From: Reclinomonas americana ATCC 50394
Lineage: Eukaryota > Jakobida > Jakobea > Jakobida
Direction: 5' to 3'
DNA length: 31,351 nt
Assembly (NCBI GenBank): GCA_048213135.1
Contig: PS015533.1
Location: 1-31,351 of the forward strand
Shown here: piece by piece, positions 19,614-30,600 of the stretch
Layout: each line of letters opens with the position of its first letter
Numbering within the stretch: position 1 is the first letter of the stretch
Notes under the pieces: model-generated
Database searches by the model: none
What the model saw: only the letters and a program-made list of their open reading frames with translations
Told to the model about the DNA's origin: nothing
Made by a program: the position numbers and the translations under genes

Positions 19614-22232
19614 ATGTCGTGCGCGCCTCTTTTCTCCTCTGTTCACTCTCTCTTTCTCACACTCACTGATGAATGTGTGCGCGTGTGTGTATAGTGTTGG
19701 TTCTGCGGGCTCGAGCACGCGGTACGATCACCTGCACAAGTTCACGTACTCGACGCTGGGCAACAGCGGCGGAAGTGGCGGCGGAGGTGCAGGTGGTGCG
19801 CCTTCGGGCAATCCTCCTGGTGGACGCCCTCTCGGTGCCAGTGAGCTCAACAGTGCCTCAGCGACGGCCAATGATGGTTGCGTGTGTGTATCTGTCGATG
19901 TGCATGTTGGGCAGTTGCTCACGGCGTGGTGTGTGTGTGTGAGCGTAGTGAGTGCGGAGGAGGAGCGGCTACGACAATTGACGGAAAAGTACGAGAAGCT
20001 GCAGCGACGGCTGCTGGCGGAGGAGAAGGAGAAGCAGAAGCACATTGAGGTGGGAGGCGTGTGCGCGTTGGTAAGCACGTAAGGAAAAAGTCTCACGCGA
20101 AATGTGTGTGGCAGGCGTTCCGTCGTCGTGAGCAGGAGATCAATGCGTTGCAGGCGAAGCATGCGCGGCTGTCGCAGACGCTGGATGCGTCGCACAAGTC
20201 GCTGCTGCGTATCCAGTCGGATCAGCGCGCCAAGGAGGAGAAGCTCAAGTCGGCGCAGCGGCGGTTGGTGGAGTTGGAGCGTGCGCTCGATCAGGAGCGT
20301 GTGGCGCGGTCGGAGGAGGAGCGACGGTTGACGGCGTACAGAGAGCGATCGCGGGAGAGGACACGCGACTTTGAGATGCAAGTGGAGCGGGAGCGCGACG
20401 AGTCCAGGCAACGACTGGAGGCGATGGAGACGCTGATTGCCGCCAAGGATCAGGAGCGGCGGTATGCACAAAAGTTGATTGAGGAGAAGACGGCCAATGT
20501 CGCTCAGCTGCAGTCGGCTCTCGACGATTCGCGCTCACAAGCGGGTTTGGTGCGCGATGCGGAGAATGCCACGGTACCTGCCGAGGTCAATGAGCAGACG
20601 ATTGCAGAGTACGAAAAGGTCAGTCTTGTGTTGTGCTGATGTGACTTTCCACGGCGACACATCACCGACCCGTTTGTTTTTTCTCGCTCCAGCGCCTGCA
20701 AGATCTGGACGAGCTACTGAAGACGTACTCGGATCGGTACGACCAAGGCAACCAGCGCCTGCAGCGGGTAAAAGTTGCCGGCACTGAAGTTATCTCGAAG
20801 CAAATGCAAAACGTCAGCATGGCTCGCGAGGCTATTGCACAACTGGAGGCACTGACACAAGAATCTGGGCGGCTAATGGCCGAGCCGGTGGAGATGTTGA
20901 AGAATGTGCGCGAGGTGGTGGAGACTGGCACCAAGGTACGCTACATGACGTATTTCATTCTCAAGTGTGTGCGTCTCACCAATATTTGTTTGACCAGACG
21001 GTGGATGGAAGACCGGCCGACGTGACGCCTCTGGTCGACGCCATGCAGGAGCGCATATTGAAGGTGCAGGAGACGTTGGACGAGAGCAACCAAAAGTACA
21101 ATGATCAGCTGGTGGAGGCCATGACGGTGCTGGAGGAGATTATGAACATTGCGGAGAGCATCCCCGCCATGGTGAGATGATTTTTGTTGCGACTGTATGC
21201 ACCATCAATAGTAGCAGTCCCTCACCCGGCGTCGTTGCGTCGCAGCGTGAACTGATTGCGAACATTCGCCGCGAGGACGCAGAGCGCGTGGAGGCAGAGG
21301 CTGCAGCTGCTGCCGCTGCTGGCCCGACTACTGCTGCGGAGGGAAGTGCGAGTTCTGCTGCCGCCGGCGCAGCGTCTTCATCCGACAGTGGTACACCAGC
21401 AGCACCAGCTGCTGTGCCAACATTGACCGTGTCGGCTGCACCAGCACCGACGCCTGCGCCAGTTGCTGCGCCAGCGTCAGCAGCAGCAGCAGCAGCCTCT
21501 GCACCCGCGCCTGCACCCGCTGTTGCGGCCGCTTCACCAGCCACCGCGGCGCCGTCTGCTTCCGCTGCTGCTGCTGTGCCGCCAGCCGCCAAGGCTGAGC
21601 CGGCACCTGCACCCGCCGCCGCCGTCGCTGCCGCTGCTGCCGCTGCTCCAGCTTCAAGTGGGTCGGCAAAGGTGGCACCGGCGCCGGCACCGGCTGCCGC
21701 TGTTGCCGCCGCTGCCCCTGCTCAACCACCCGCTGCTTCATCGAATGCAGCTGCCAAGCCCGCGTCACCGGCGCCAGTCGCTCCGCCCTCCAAGTCAGCA
21801 ACGAGTCCGGTGGATCCGTCGCTCGAGGACGACGACGATGATGAGGATGTTGACATGGATGAGCAACCAGCGCGTGAGGTACTGCGAGGATCACCGTCAC
21901 ACCGTGCATCACCACAACCATCAGCGGTCAGTTCGTCGACCGCGGCTCCCGCTGCACCAGTCGCCGCCGCCGTTGCTGCTCCGGCTGCTGCTGCCGCTCC
22001 GGCACCCGCCGCTGCTGCTCCTCCAGTGGCTGCTGCTGCTCCGGCTGCTGCTCCGGCTGCTGCTGCAGCTCCGGCTGCTGCTGCCGCTCCTGCTGCCGCT
22101 GCCCCTGCTGCTGCCCCTGCTGCCGCTCCGGCTGCTGCCGCCGCTGCTGCCGCTCCAGTCGCCGCTGCTGCTCCCGCCCCTGCCGCTGCTGCTCCTGCTG
22201 CTGCCCCCGCCGCGGCTTCAGCGAAACGATGA
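19614..22232 (+). CDS. Coiled-coil protein with Ala/Pro-rich C-terminal tail, unknown family
   Basis: About 731 residues; I do not recognise the family. Exons: 19614-19618, 19695-19876, 19949-20049, 20115-20618, 20693-20935, 20998-21171, 21246-22232 (TGA). The first coding exon is only ATGTC; joined through a typical 76-nt intron it reads MSVGSAGSSTRYDHL. A Gly-rich segment follows (residues about 30-60), then roughly 370 residues of charged heptad-like coiled coil (for example LTEKYEKLQRRLLAEE, RLVELERALDQER, MLKNVREVVETG). The last exon adds about 300 residues dominated by Ala and Pro, broken by an acidic island (LEDDDDDEDVDMDEQ) near 21822-21870. The tail is probably disordered. A structural or tethering role is plausible but not shown by the sequence. 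It converges with the DENN gene, stop codons 210 bases apart. Confidence 0.75.
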
Positions 22233-22442
22233 GTCGCATTTTGTTCGCTGGCATGTGGTGGAGTGTTTGCAGGAGATGGTTTTTGCTTTCCCTTTCATTT
22301 CGTGTGGCGCGTGCACGCGCGCAGATCTCTCACTCTCTCCCCGACAACAAATGTAACTTTTACACACCACCAACGGAGTCCCTCATCCATTTTTTCCTTG
22401 CAATTCATTACCAACATGCACCACCACCACCACAGCTAACAA
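22233..22442. other. Convergent 3' interval
   Basis: These 210 bases separate the stop codons of the coiled-coil and DENN genes. The stretch is pyrimidine rich with a CAC repeat near 22420-22433. No gene was seen. Confidence 0.5.
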
Positions 22443-24206
22443 TTAGCAGCAGCCGCATATCGAGGAGGTCGCCGCAGAGATCTCCACGGGGATCTGCTGC
22501 GCCCGCACCACACGGCGTACGAACTCGTGGTCGCTGCTGGCCACCGGCATGTGCTCGGCACTGAACTGTGACGCCGGCACGACGGCATCGCGATCGCGCG
22601 ACGCACGGTCAAGCGGTCCGCGCAGTCGCGTCCACAAATCGCGAAACAGCTCGATCAGCAGGTGGTTGCTGGGCATGACGTGCGGCGGACCCGGTCTCAA
22701 CACCTTCTCCGCAATGCGCCGGTACGACTCGGTGTCGGCACGAGTCAACTGCAGCAAGCGTTCGACCTGCGGAGCGATCAAGATGCGCGGTTGCCGTGCG
22801 GAGGACACAGGCGCGGCGGCGGCACTGCTGCTGCTCATGTGACTGCCGGAGATGCCGCGAGTGAAATCAATGCACAAATCGTACGCCAGTGGCTCGTGTG
22901 TGAGGTAGATGGGATTGGTGGCCACGGCGCAGAACGACTGCATCTTTCGCAGGTCGTCCATGTGACGGATGCACACGTGCATGAGCCACTCGGGCTGCGA
23001 TGGCACCTGATCCACCAGCAACATCATGGAACGCACTGCCGCACGCACGTCTTGTCAGGTCGATCAACGACGCTGCGTGGCGCGCACACAGCTCACACGC
23101 ACCGAGCTTGCACACGACACCCACTGGCGGCTGTGTGACCACCAGGATGCGCAAGTTGGCCACCAGCGCCTTCCACACGAGCATAATGTTGCGCTCCAGC
23201 AGCCGCACAAGATGCGTCAGGCTGCCGGCCGCGTCGTCCTACAGCAAGAGCATGAGGAAGGAAAGAGCAAACAAAAAAAGGCACGATGCGACAAACCGTC
23301 TCCTTTAGCGGCGGTGGTGGCTGCGCTCGCGACGCGTAGAACTCGTCGAGTGCGTGGTGGTCGGAGAGATCGTCATTCAAGTGCCTGCAAGTCAGCGGCA
23401 GTGTGTGAGGCACGAGGGGGAGGAGGTCCACAGCGGCGAGGCTATCAAAATGCTGCCCAACCGTGCTTGTGCAGCCAGGAACGGCACGTGCGCCGCCAAG
23501 TTGATTGGGGTTTTCAGGAAAACACCTGCATCGACTCGCGTAAGACTCGTACAACTCCACACACAGACACACACACTCGGCACATCACAGACGCACCGCA
23601 GACACGATAACGTGCGTTGCGTTCACGCGCAGCATCGTCGCCACTCAACAGCTTGCGATGATGAGCCCCGACACCGTACAATCGGCCCACACGAATAAAC
23701 CTGCACATACACTTGCTCAGCCTCTGCACACACACACAGCACAGCACAGCAACAGCAACAGCAACAGAGAAGTGCAAAACGCAACACATAATCCGACTCC
23801 ACCGTGTGCCACCCATCGCAACCCACGCGCATCTCCAACTCCGTCTCCAGACGACTCGGCACCGCCGCCAACCCATCCATGGCCTCCACCGCGCTCTCCT
23901 CGAGCTGGTTATACTCAAACACGTAGCCGTGGTGCGTGTCAAAATGAAGCACAAACAGTCCCTGCACGTCGTCCGCAGGCGCCACCGCCAGCAACGGATT
24001 GCTGCCCGCATCCTGATTTTCCACCAGTTGCAAGCAATGATCAGCCACAAGGGAGAAAGAGGGTAAGAGGGAAAGACGGGGAGAAGAGAGGAGAGGAGAG
24101 GACGAACCCCACTTGTTCCATAACCGCGACCAGAGCTCGGCGACGCACGCGATCTGCCTCACACGTGTGACATGAGAGACAATGCACACATGGCGCTCTC
24201 ACTCAG

Positions 24207-24291
<85 letters not shown>

Positions 24292-24513
24292 GTCTCNNNN
24301 NNNNNNNNNNNNNNNNCCCTTCTCATCATCATCGTCATCGTCATCATCATTGTGTTGAGTGGTGGCAACACGATGATGAGTGCCATCGTTATCCTCTTGC
24401 AACGCGCGACGCTGTTTGTGACTACTGCGCTGGTGGCGATGAGCACCATCGTCGCCGTCGTCCATGATGGCTGCAGTAAGGCGCTCGAGTGCACTTCCCT
24501 CCTCCACGCTCAT
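22443..24513 (-). CDS. DENN domain-containing protein, DENND11 (LCHN)-like
   Basis: DENN proteins are typically guanine-exchange factors for Rab GTPases in membrane traffic; the role here is by family only. Exons: first exon ending in the 24297-24316 gap and starting at 24513, then 24113-24153, 23786-24012, 23597-23700, 23462-23525, 23297-23384, 23103-23238, 22443-23035 (TAA). The N-terminus is hydrophilic and acidic with a run of eight Asp. The core begins GLFVLHFDTHHGYVFEY, then HTVESDYV, RLYGVG, HVPFLAAQAR and ALDEFYASRA, followed by the central DENN part (LLERNIMLVWKALVANLRIL, QPPVGVVC). A Ser/Ala-rich insert precedes the last helices, and the protein ends CGCC. About 407 residues lie between the second Met (in the 24113-24153 exon) and the stop. 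If exon 1 is not used, that Met at 24121 is the start. The family call is by pattern and not certain at subfamily level. Confidence 0.75.
24208..24290 (+). repeat. (TG)n microsatellite followed by a 20-N gap
   Basis: About 80 bases of uninterrupted TG lie in the inferred first intron of the DENN gene (coding strand CA), followed by a gap at 24297-24316. The donor of that intron probably lies in the gap. Confidence 0.95.
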
Positions 24514-24606
24514 GCACCGAGAGAGTGTGTGTGTGTAAGAGGACTTGTCCCGCACGCATCATTCACTCTGTCTCGCGTGTGTGAGAGGAGACAGGTGGCA
24601 GACAGC
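24514..24606. promoter_or_regulatory. Short divergent promoter interval, 93 bases
   Basis: This interval separates the inferred start codons of the DENN gene (minus, 24513) and the ARM/TPR gene (plus, 24607). It contains GTGTGTGT and a TCTCGCGTGTGTGAGAGG palindrome-like stretch near 24571-24589. No TATA box was seen. Confidence 0.45.
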
Positions 24607-27600
24607 ATGAGTGCTGCTGCGGATGTGAGCGCCGTGTTATCCCGGCTGGAGGCTCTCAAACTCGGTGCGTGTTCTATGCATTGTCTGTCTGTTTCTCTGC
24701 CTCTCTCACGCGCACGCACACATGCAGTGAGTGGCGACGAGTTTGACGATGACATGGAGGCACGCAGCAGTGTGGCGGCGGTGGCAGAGCATGTGCATAT
24801 GGTGCGACAAGTGTGCGATGTGTTGATGCGAGTGCAGCCGCAGCAGCAGCAGCAGCAGTCGCAGGCGCAGATTTCGCGTTGTTTCGAGGCCCTGCGAGTG
24901 CTGTGGAGTCACATTGATGATGGTGCGAGGGAGAGTGTGTGTGATGTGATGGCGGAGGCCGTCAAGGCGCACTTGGGTGGTGAGGCGAGTGCGTCGGCGC
25001 TATTGTGCACCATGGCGGCGGGAATGCCGCAAGTGTGTTTGCGATTGGTGCAGCGTGGACAGGTGCATGTGGCGCTGGCGCAGAGCTTGTTGGTGGCGCG
25101 ACCTCCGATTGGCAAGGTGACTGTCAAGGCTGCCGAGGCCGTGCGTGTGCTGGCCATTAGTTTCGTCGAGCTCTCGAGTTCATATTCTCCCGTCGCGTTT
25201 CTCCTGACAACATGTGGTGTGTGTAAGACGGACCACCGGAGCTGCTGTCGATCATGAGCGAGTCGGGTCTCTTCAACGCGGTGCATCGACTGCTGAGTAC
25301 GCTTGTGTCGCAGCAGTCGGCGGCCACGTCGTTGCTGCCGGTGGTGTCGGCCGTGAGGTGGCTTGTCTCCGAGAACGATGTCGCCGCCAATGCCGAGTGG
25401 TTGTCGAGCGAGTTTCTCAAGGTGGCGTGTGCCTTGTTGCACCACAGCAACACGTGGGTGCGCCACGATGCCGCACACATTATCGCCATCCTCAGTCTCT
25501 GTTACGTGTGATGACTGCATCGCGGTGAGATTCCACCTTCCTTGCTCACCACCTCCCGACAGTCTCCGTGTGCCACCAGGCTCTGTTGGACTTGCGTGTG
25601 GACGAATTCGTGCCGGCAATGCTGGCGGATACGGGCGAAACACTGCATTCGTGTGCGGCGCAAATCGTCACCCACATGTGCATGCACGGCAATGCAACAG
25701 TGGCACTGCGCGACGCATCACTGCCTGGACTCCTCATGGCGCTCGGTACGTCGGACGAGACGCTGCGGCGCGACGTCCAGAACGCTATTGTGTTCCTCGG
25801 TCTAGGTGTGTGACCTTTGTGTCATTCTTTCTTTGCACCCTCACTCACTGTCTCGCAGACCACTCGCAATTGGTGCAGGCATGCGGGACGATGGAGATGT
25901 GGTATGCGCTCATCGAGCAAGTCGGTGGCCCAAAGGCGACGTCTGCCGCCGCCGCCGCCGGCAATCCAAGGGCACCAACAGTGGTCACCGTGCCGCCGGT
26001 GCTGGTGCCCGAGTCTCCCGCGCTCACACCGCGCACCGCCACCGCCAGTGGACCTCCCGCACCGTTGCCTACTCTTCTCCGTTCGCCACCTGCGACGGCA
26101 CCTGCTGCTGCCACAGGGGCTACCGGTGCTCCCAAGTTGTCGTCGGTGCCACTGGGACCTGCACGACCCACGGGTGCTGCCGCCGGCGGTTCGTCGAGCC
26201 TGCTGCCGACCCCAGCCGGTGCCTTGCGCACAAGCAGCTCGCTGCCAGCGGCACGACCTGTTGCGTCGACGCCGGCTTCCGCAAGCATCGGTGGTCTCCC
26301 TTCCGCAAAGGTACCGCCGACTGCGGCCACACCCGCAGCTGGAGCAAGCGCACCACCGCCATGGATCGCTGCTGGCTCCAAACAAGCACCACCCGGTCGC
26401 ATGATGAGCGCAGTGGCGAATCGGTCGTCCGGCGCGTCGTCGCTGACACGCTCACCGTCAGAGTTGTCGAGTGCGTGTATGCATCGATTTTTTTCACTCG
26501 TGCCTCGCATTGTAGTTGGGCACTCACTGCTCGTTTGTAGAAATCACGACCAATCTGCTGCTGGATGATGACGATGACGACGACGATGGACCAGCTAGCG
26601 ACACCGATAGCGACACGGAGCCCTTCCCTGCCGCGGCGCCCATCAACACCGACATGTACAACGTCATGCCAAGTAAGAAGGTGGAAGAGGACGTCAAGTT
26701 GGCCGAGGAGTTGATCGCGCAGAAGAAGAGCAAGGATGCCATTCCGATTCTCGACGCCATCATTGAGGAGTATCCGCAGCTGCTGCCGGCACTCAAGTTG
26801 CGCGCCAAGGCTTCTGGACGGTTCAAGGCGCGGCGCGCAGAGGCTGTCGATTACTATCAGCGGGTGGGTTTCCTGATTGCGTGCTGTCGGTGCTTGTATG
26901 CAGCGCTGCTCACTGCGATTGTACGCGTTGCAGTCGCTGGTCCTGGATCCACGCGATTTGGCGCTGCGCCTCGAATACGCCCACGCACTGTCGCTCGTTG
27001 ATTCGCCAAAGACCATTCGAGTACGTCACGTGTTTTCTATTGCCGTCGCTGCACCTCTCACATTGGTTTGTGCACAGCAATACGATCGCTGCGTGGCACT
27101 CGACCCCGACAACATCACCTGTTGGGCCAAGCGCGCGCAGTACCATCGACGGATGAAATCGTTCCGTGTTGCCTCACGCCAAGCACTTGTCACATCTGTG
27201 TGCCGCTGACCTCGTCCGTCGCACGCAGGTACAAGGAGGCAGCTCTGGACTTTGAGCAGTGTGCCAAGATAAGCAAGGATGATCCCGAGTATGTCATCGA
27301 GTGTGCGAGTGCATGGCGGAAAGCGCAGGAGCCCGAAGTCGCGCTGAAGCGGCTCGAACGCATTCCTGCTGGTGCGGTCACAGGCACCGAGGCCACGCAG
27401 TACTTTTACGGTGAGCTTGACAAAAACATGAATAGGAGCTCAGCGGGTGACGCGTACTGACTCGCNNNNNNNNNNNNNNNNNNNNNNNNNNNNNNNNNNN
27501 NNNNNNNNNNNNNNNNNNNNNNNNNNNNNNNNNNNNNNNNNNNNNNNNNNNNNNNNNNNNNNNNNNNNNNNNNNNNNNNNNNNNNNNNNNNNNNNNNNNN

Positions 27601-30600
27601 NNNNNNNNNNNNNNNNNNNNNNNNNNNNNNNNNNNNNNNNNNNNNNNNNNNNNNNNNNNNNNNNNNNNNNNNNNNNNNNNNNNNNNNNNNNNNNNNNNNN
27701 NNNNNNNNNNNNNNNNNNNNNNNNNNNNNNNNNNNNNNNNNNNNNNNNNNNNNNNNNNNNNNNNNNNNNNNNNNNNNNNNNNNNNNNNNNNNNNNNNNNN
27801 NNNNNNNNNNNNNNNNNNNNNNNNNNNNNNNNNNNNNNNNNNNNNNNNNNNNNNNNNNNNNNNNNNNNNNNNNNNNNNNNNNNNNNNNNNNNNNNNNNNN
27901 NNNNNNNNNNNNNNNNNNNNNNNNNNNNNNNNNNNNNNNNNNNNNNNNNNNNNNNNNNNNNNNNNNNNNNNNNNNNNNNNNNNNNNNNNNNNNNNNNNNN
28001 NNNNNNNNNNNNNNNNNNNNNNNNNNNNNNNNNNNNNNNNNNNNNNNNNNNNNNNNNNNNNNNNNNNNNNNNNNNNNNNNNNNNNNNNNNNNNNNNNNNN
28101 NNNNNNNNNNNNNNNNNNNNNNNNNNNNNNNNNNNNNNNNNNNNNNNNNNNNNNNNNNNNNNNNNNNNNNNNNNNNNNNNNNNNNNNNNNNNNNNNNNNN
28201 NNNNNNNNNNNNNNNNNNNNNNNNNNNNNNNNNNNNNNNNNNNNNNNNNNNNNNNNNNNNNNNNNNNNNNNNNNNNNNNNNNNNNNNNNNNNNNNCGCAA
28301 GTGATGCTGAGATGTTGTTGTGCTGTTGGTGGTCACAGCTCCAAGCCGAGCGTGGGGAGTGGGAAGCAGCGGAAGCATCGTGTGCGAGTGCGTTTGAGGC
28401 CACCGATAATCCACAGTGCGTCTGCTGCAAGAAAAGTCAGTGTGGACGAGGTTCGCGCACTCAACTTGTGTGTGCTGCTAGGCATATTGTGGCCATCGAA
28501 CAGTTCCTCGGCGACATGAATCGTGAGCAGCAGAAACTGGATTTGGCGCTGGAGCACTATACGAAAGCCATCAAGTGTGCGCCGGAGGCGACGTACACTG
28601 GCGAGGTGTATTTGTCGCGCTCTATGGTGCTGGACGAGCTTGGTCGCGCTGAGGAGTCGGCGGCGGACTGGAGCAAGGCCGTTGATTTGGATCCGAATCT
28701 TCTCGATGGTGCGACGATGCAGATTGTGATCTTTTCTTGTGTGTCCGCGCGGCAACTCACTCATGAGTGAATTGGGGCAGACGACGACGACGACGACGAC
28801 GATGACGACGGTGATGGTGATGGTGATGGTGGTGACGGAGACGGCGCAGCAGACGAATCCGGTGCAGCGATTGAGGGTGGTGACGGTGGCACTGGCGGCC
28901 GCGACAATGGTGGACGTGAGGAGGGCGAGATGACACCGGACTCGGACGGTTCAAGCACTGTGTCGTATTCGAGTCAGCAGTACGGTACGTGTGTATCATC
29001 CTTGTTTCAAGAGACCCGCTTCCTGGCCTGACACTTGCTCCGCCAACAGGAACACACGATGACACTGGCGGGCAGGAGTCGTCGGCACCGAACATGGACG
29101 CGGCTGGTGGCAGCGGCAGTGGTGTAGCTGTGGGTGGTGGCGGCCACGGTGGCGATCTCATGATGAGTCGCAGCTTGTCGTTTGCGAGTGTTGATGGCGA
29201 GCAGGGTGAGATGCAGGCGGCGCTCGACGCCATCAGAGCCGGCAACTACCAGGTGCGCTGCCTGTGTGGTCGGAGAGCGGCGTGTAAGGTATTCACTTGT
29301 TTACCTCCGCGTTTTTTTTTTGCAGGCCGCCATTGAGATTACTTCGTCGGCACTGGCTGCGGACTACACCCTTTCGTCGGCTTACATGCTGCGTTCCACG
29401 GCGTCTCGGCTGCTCGGCAATGCAGACCACGCTTTGCAGGATTCAGAAGCCGCGTTGCAGTTTGGTTTCCTTCCCTTTGTTGTCTGTGTGTGTTTCGGGT
29501 GTCTGATCGTTACGATGTAGGTATGCGGCGCCAAACGATCCCGCACTCCTGGCCGACGTGCACGCGTGCCGAGCGGAGGCGCTAATGGCCATCAAGAACG
29601 CAGACCTGGCTTCGTTCCAGAAACAAACGGAGGCCGCCTTCCAGCACTTTGACATGTCGCTGCAGTGCAATCCGCAGCGAGCTGCCACATATTGCGCCCG
29701 TGCAAGTCTCTTTTTGGGCGTCAAGCGTCCGCAGGAAGCGCTGCAAGTTACGTCAGCTTCTGCAGAATGGCCGTGTGTGTGTGTGAGAGAGAGAGTGCGG
29801 GTACTGACACTGGTTGCGATGACAGGATGTCCAGCAAGGCCTGCAAATTGAACCGAACAATGTCGACTTGCTTGTGCAATGCTCGCGAGCGCTGCTCTCG
29901 CTAGGAAACACGAACGGCGCAGTGGAAGTGCTTGGAGCTGCCATTACCCAGCATCCGGACGATGCCAATCTGTACCTGCGGAGGTCGCAAGTCTTTGAGC
30001 GGATGGAGCAGTTTGACGCGGCCATTGAGGATTTGACGCAGGTGCTGACAATCGGGTGTGAGCACATGCACAATGTTCTCTTCCGGCGTGCCACCTGCTT
30101 CATGGTACGTCATTCTGTCGCGTGACATGGGTCGTCTGGCGCGCTCGCTCATTCGTTCACTCGTCACAGCGGTCCAATCGACTCCAAGACGCACTGTCGG
30201 ACGCGGAGGCGGCACTGCAAATGTCGCCGAATACCGGCTCTCTGTACTGCCTGCGTGCCAACATCAAGTGGAAGCTCGGCTTTGTGGAGCTCGACATCAT
30301 GCACGACTTCAACAAGGCCAAGGAGCTGAGCCCAGACCGAGCAGATGTGCTGGCCGACGCCGCACGCTTCATGTTGCACTTGGCCAATATCAATGCCGGC
30401 AATCGCGAAGCCGAGGTGCGTGTGACAACCGGCACACATGATTGCTGCGTGCGGTGAACTCACCGTGGAGGGTGGTGCGTGTGCAGAATCAATCGCTCAG
30501 CGCCGCACGGCAGACGCTGGTCCAAGCGTTGAACATTGATCCACGACATTTGCTTGCGCTCCGCATGTACGCCATGCTGTGTGAGAGGCAACAGAAGGTG

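Noticed and set aside
21463-22356. Long Leu/Pro/Arg-rich frame on the plus strand and Gln-rich frames on the minus strand
   Set aside because: They are shadows of the Ala/Pro-rich exon; the frame that splices in phase with the upstream coiled-coil exons is the Ala/Pro one.
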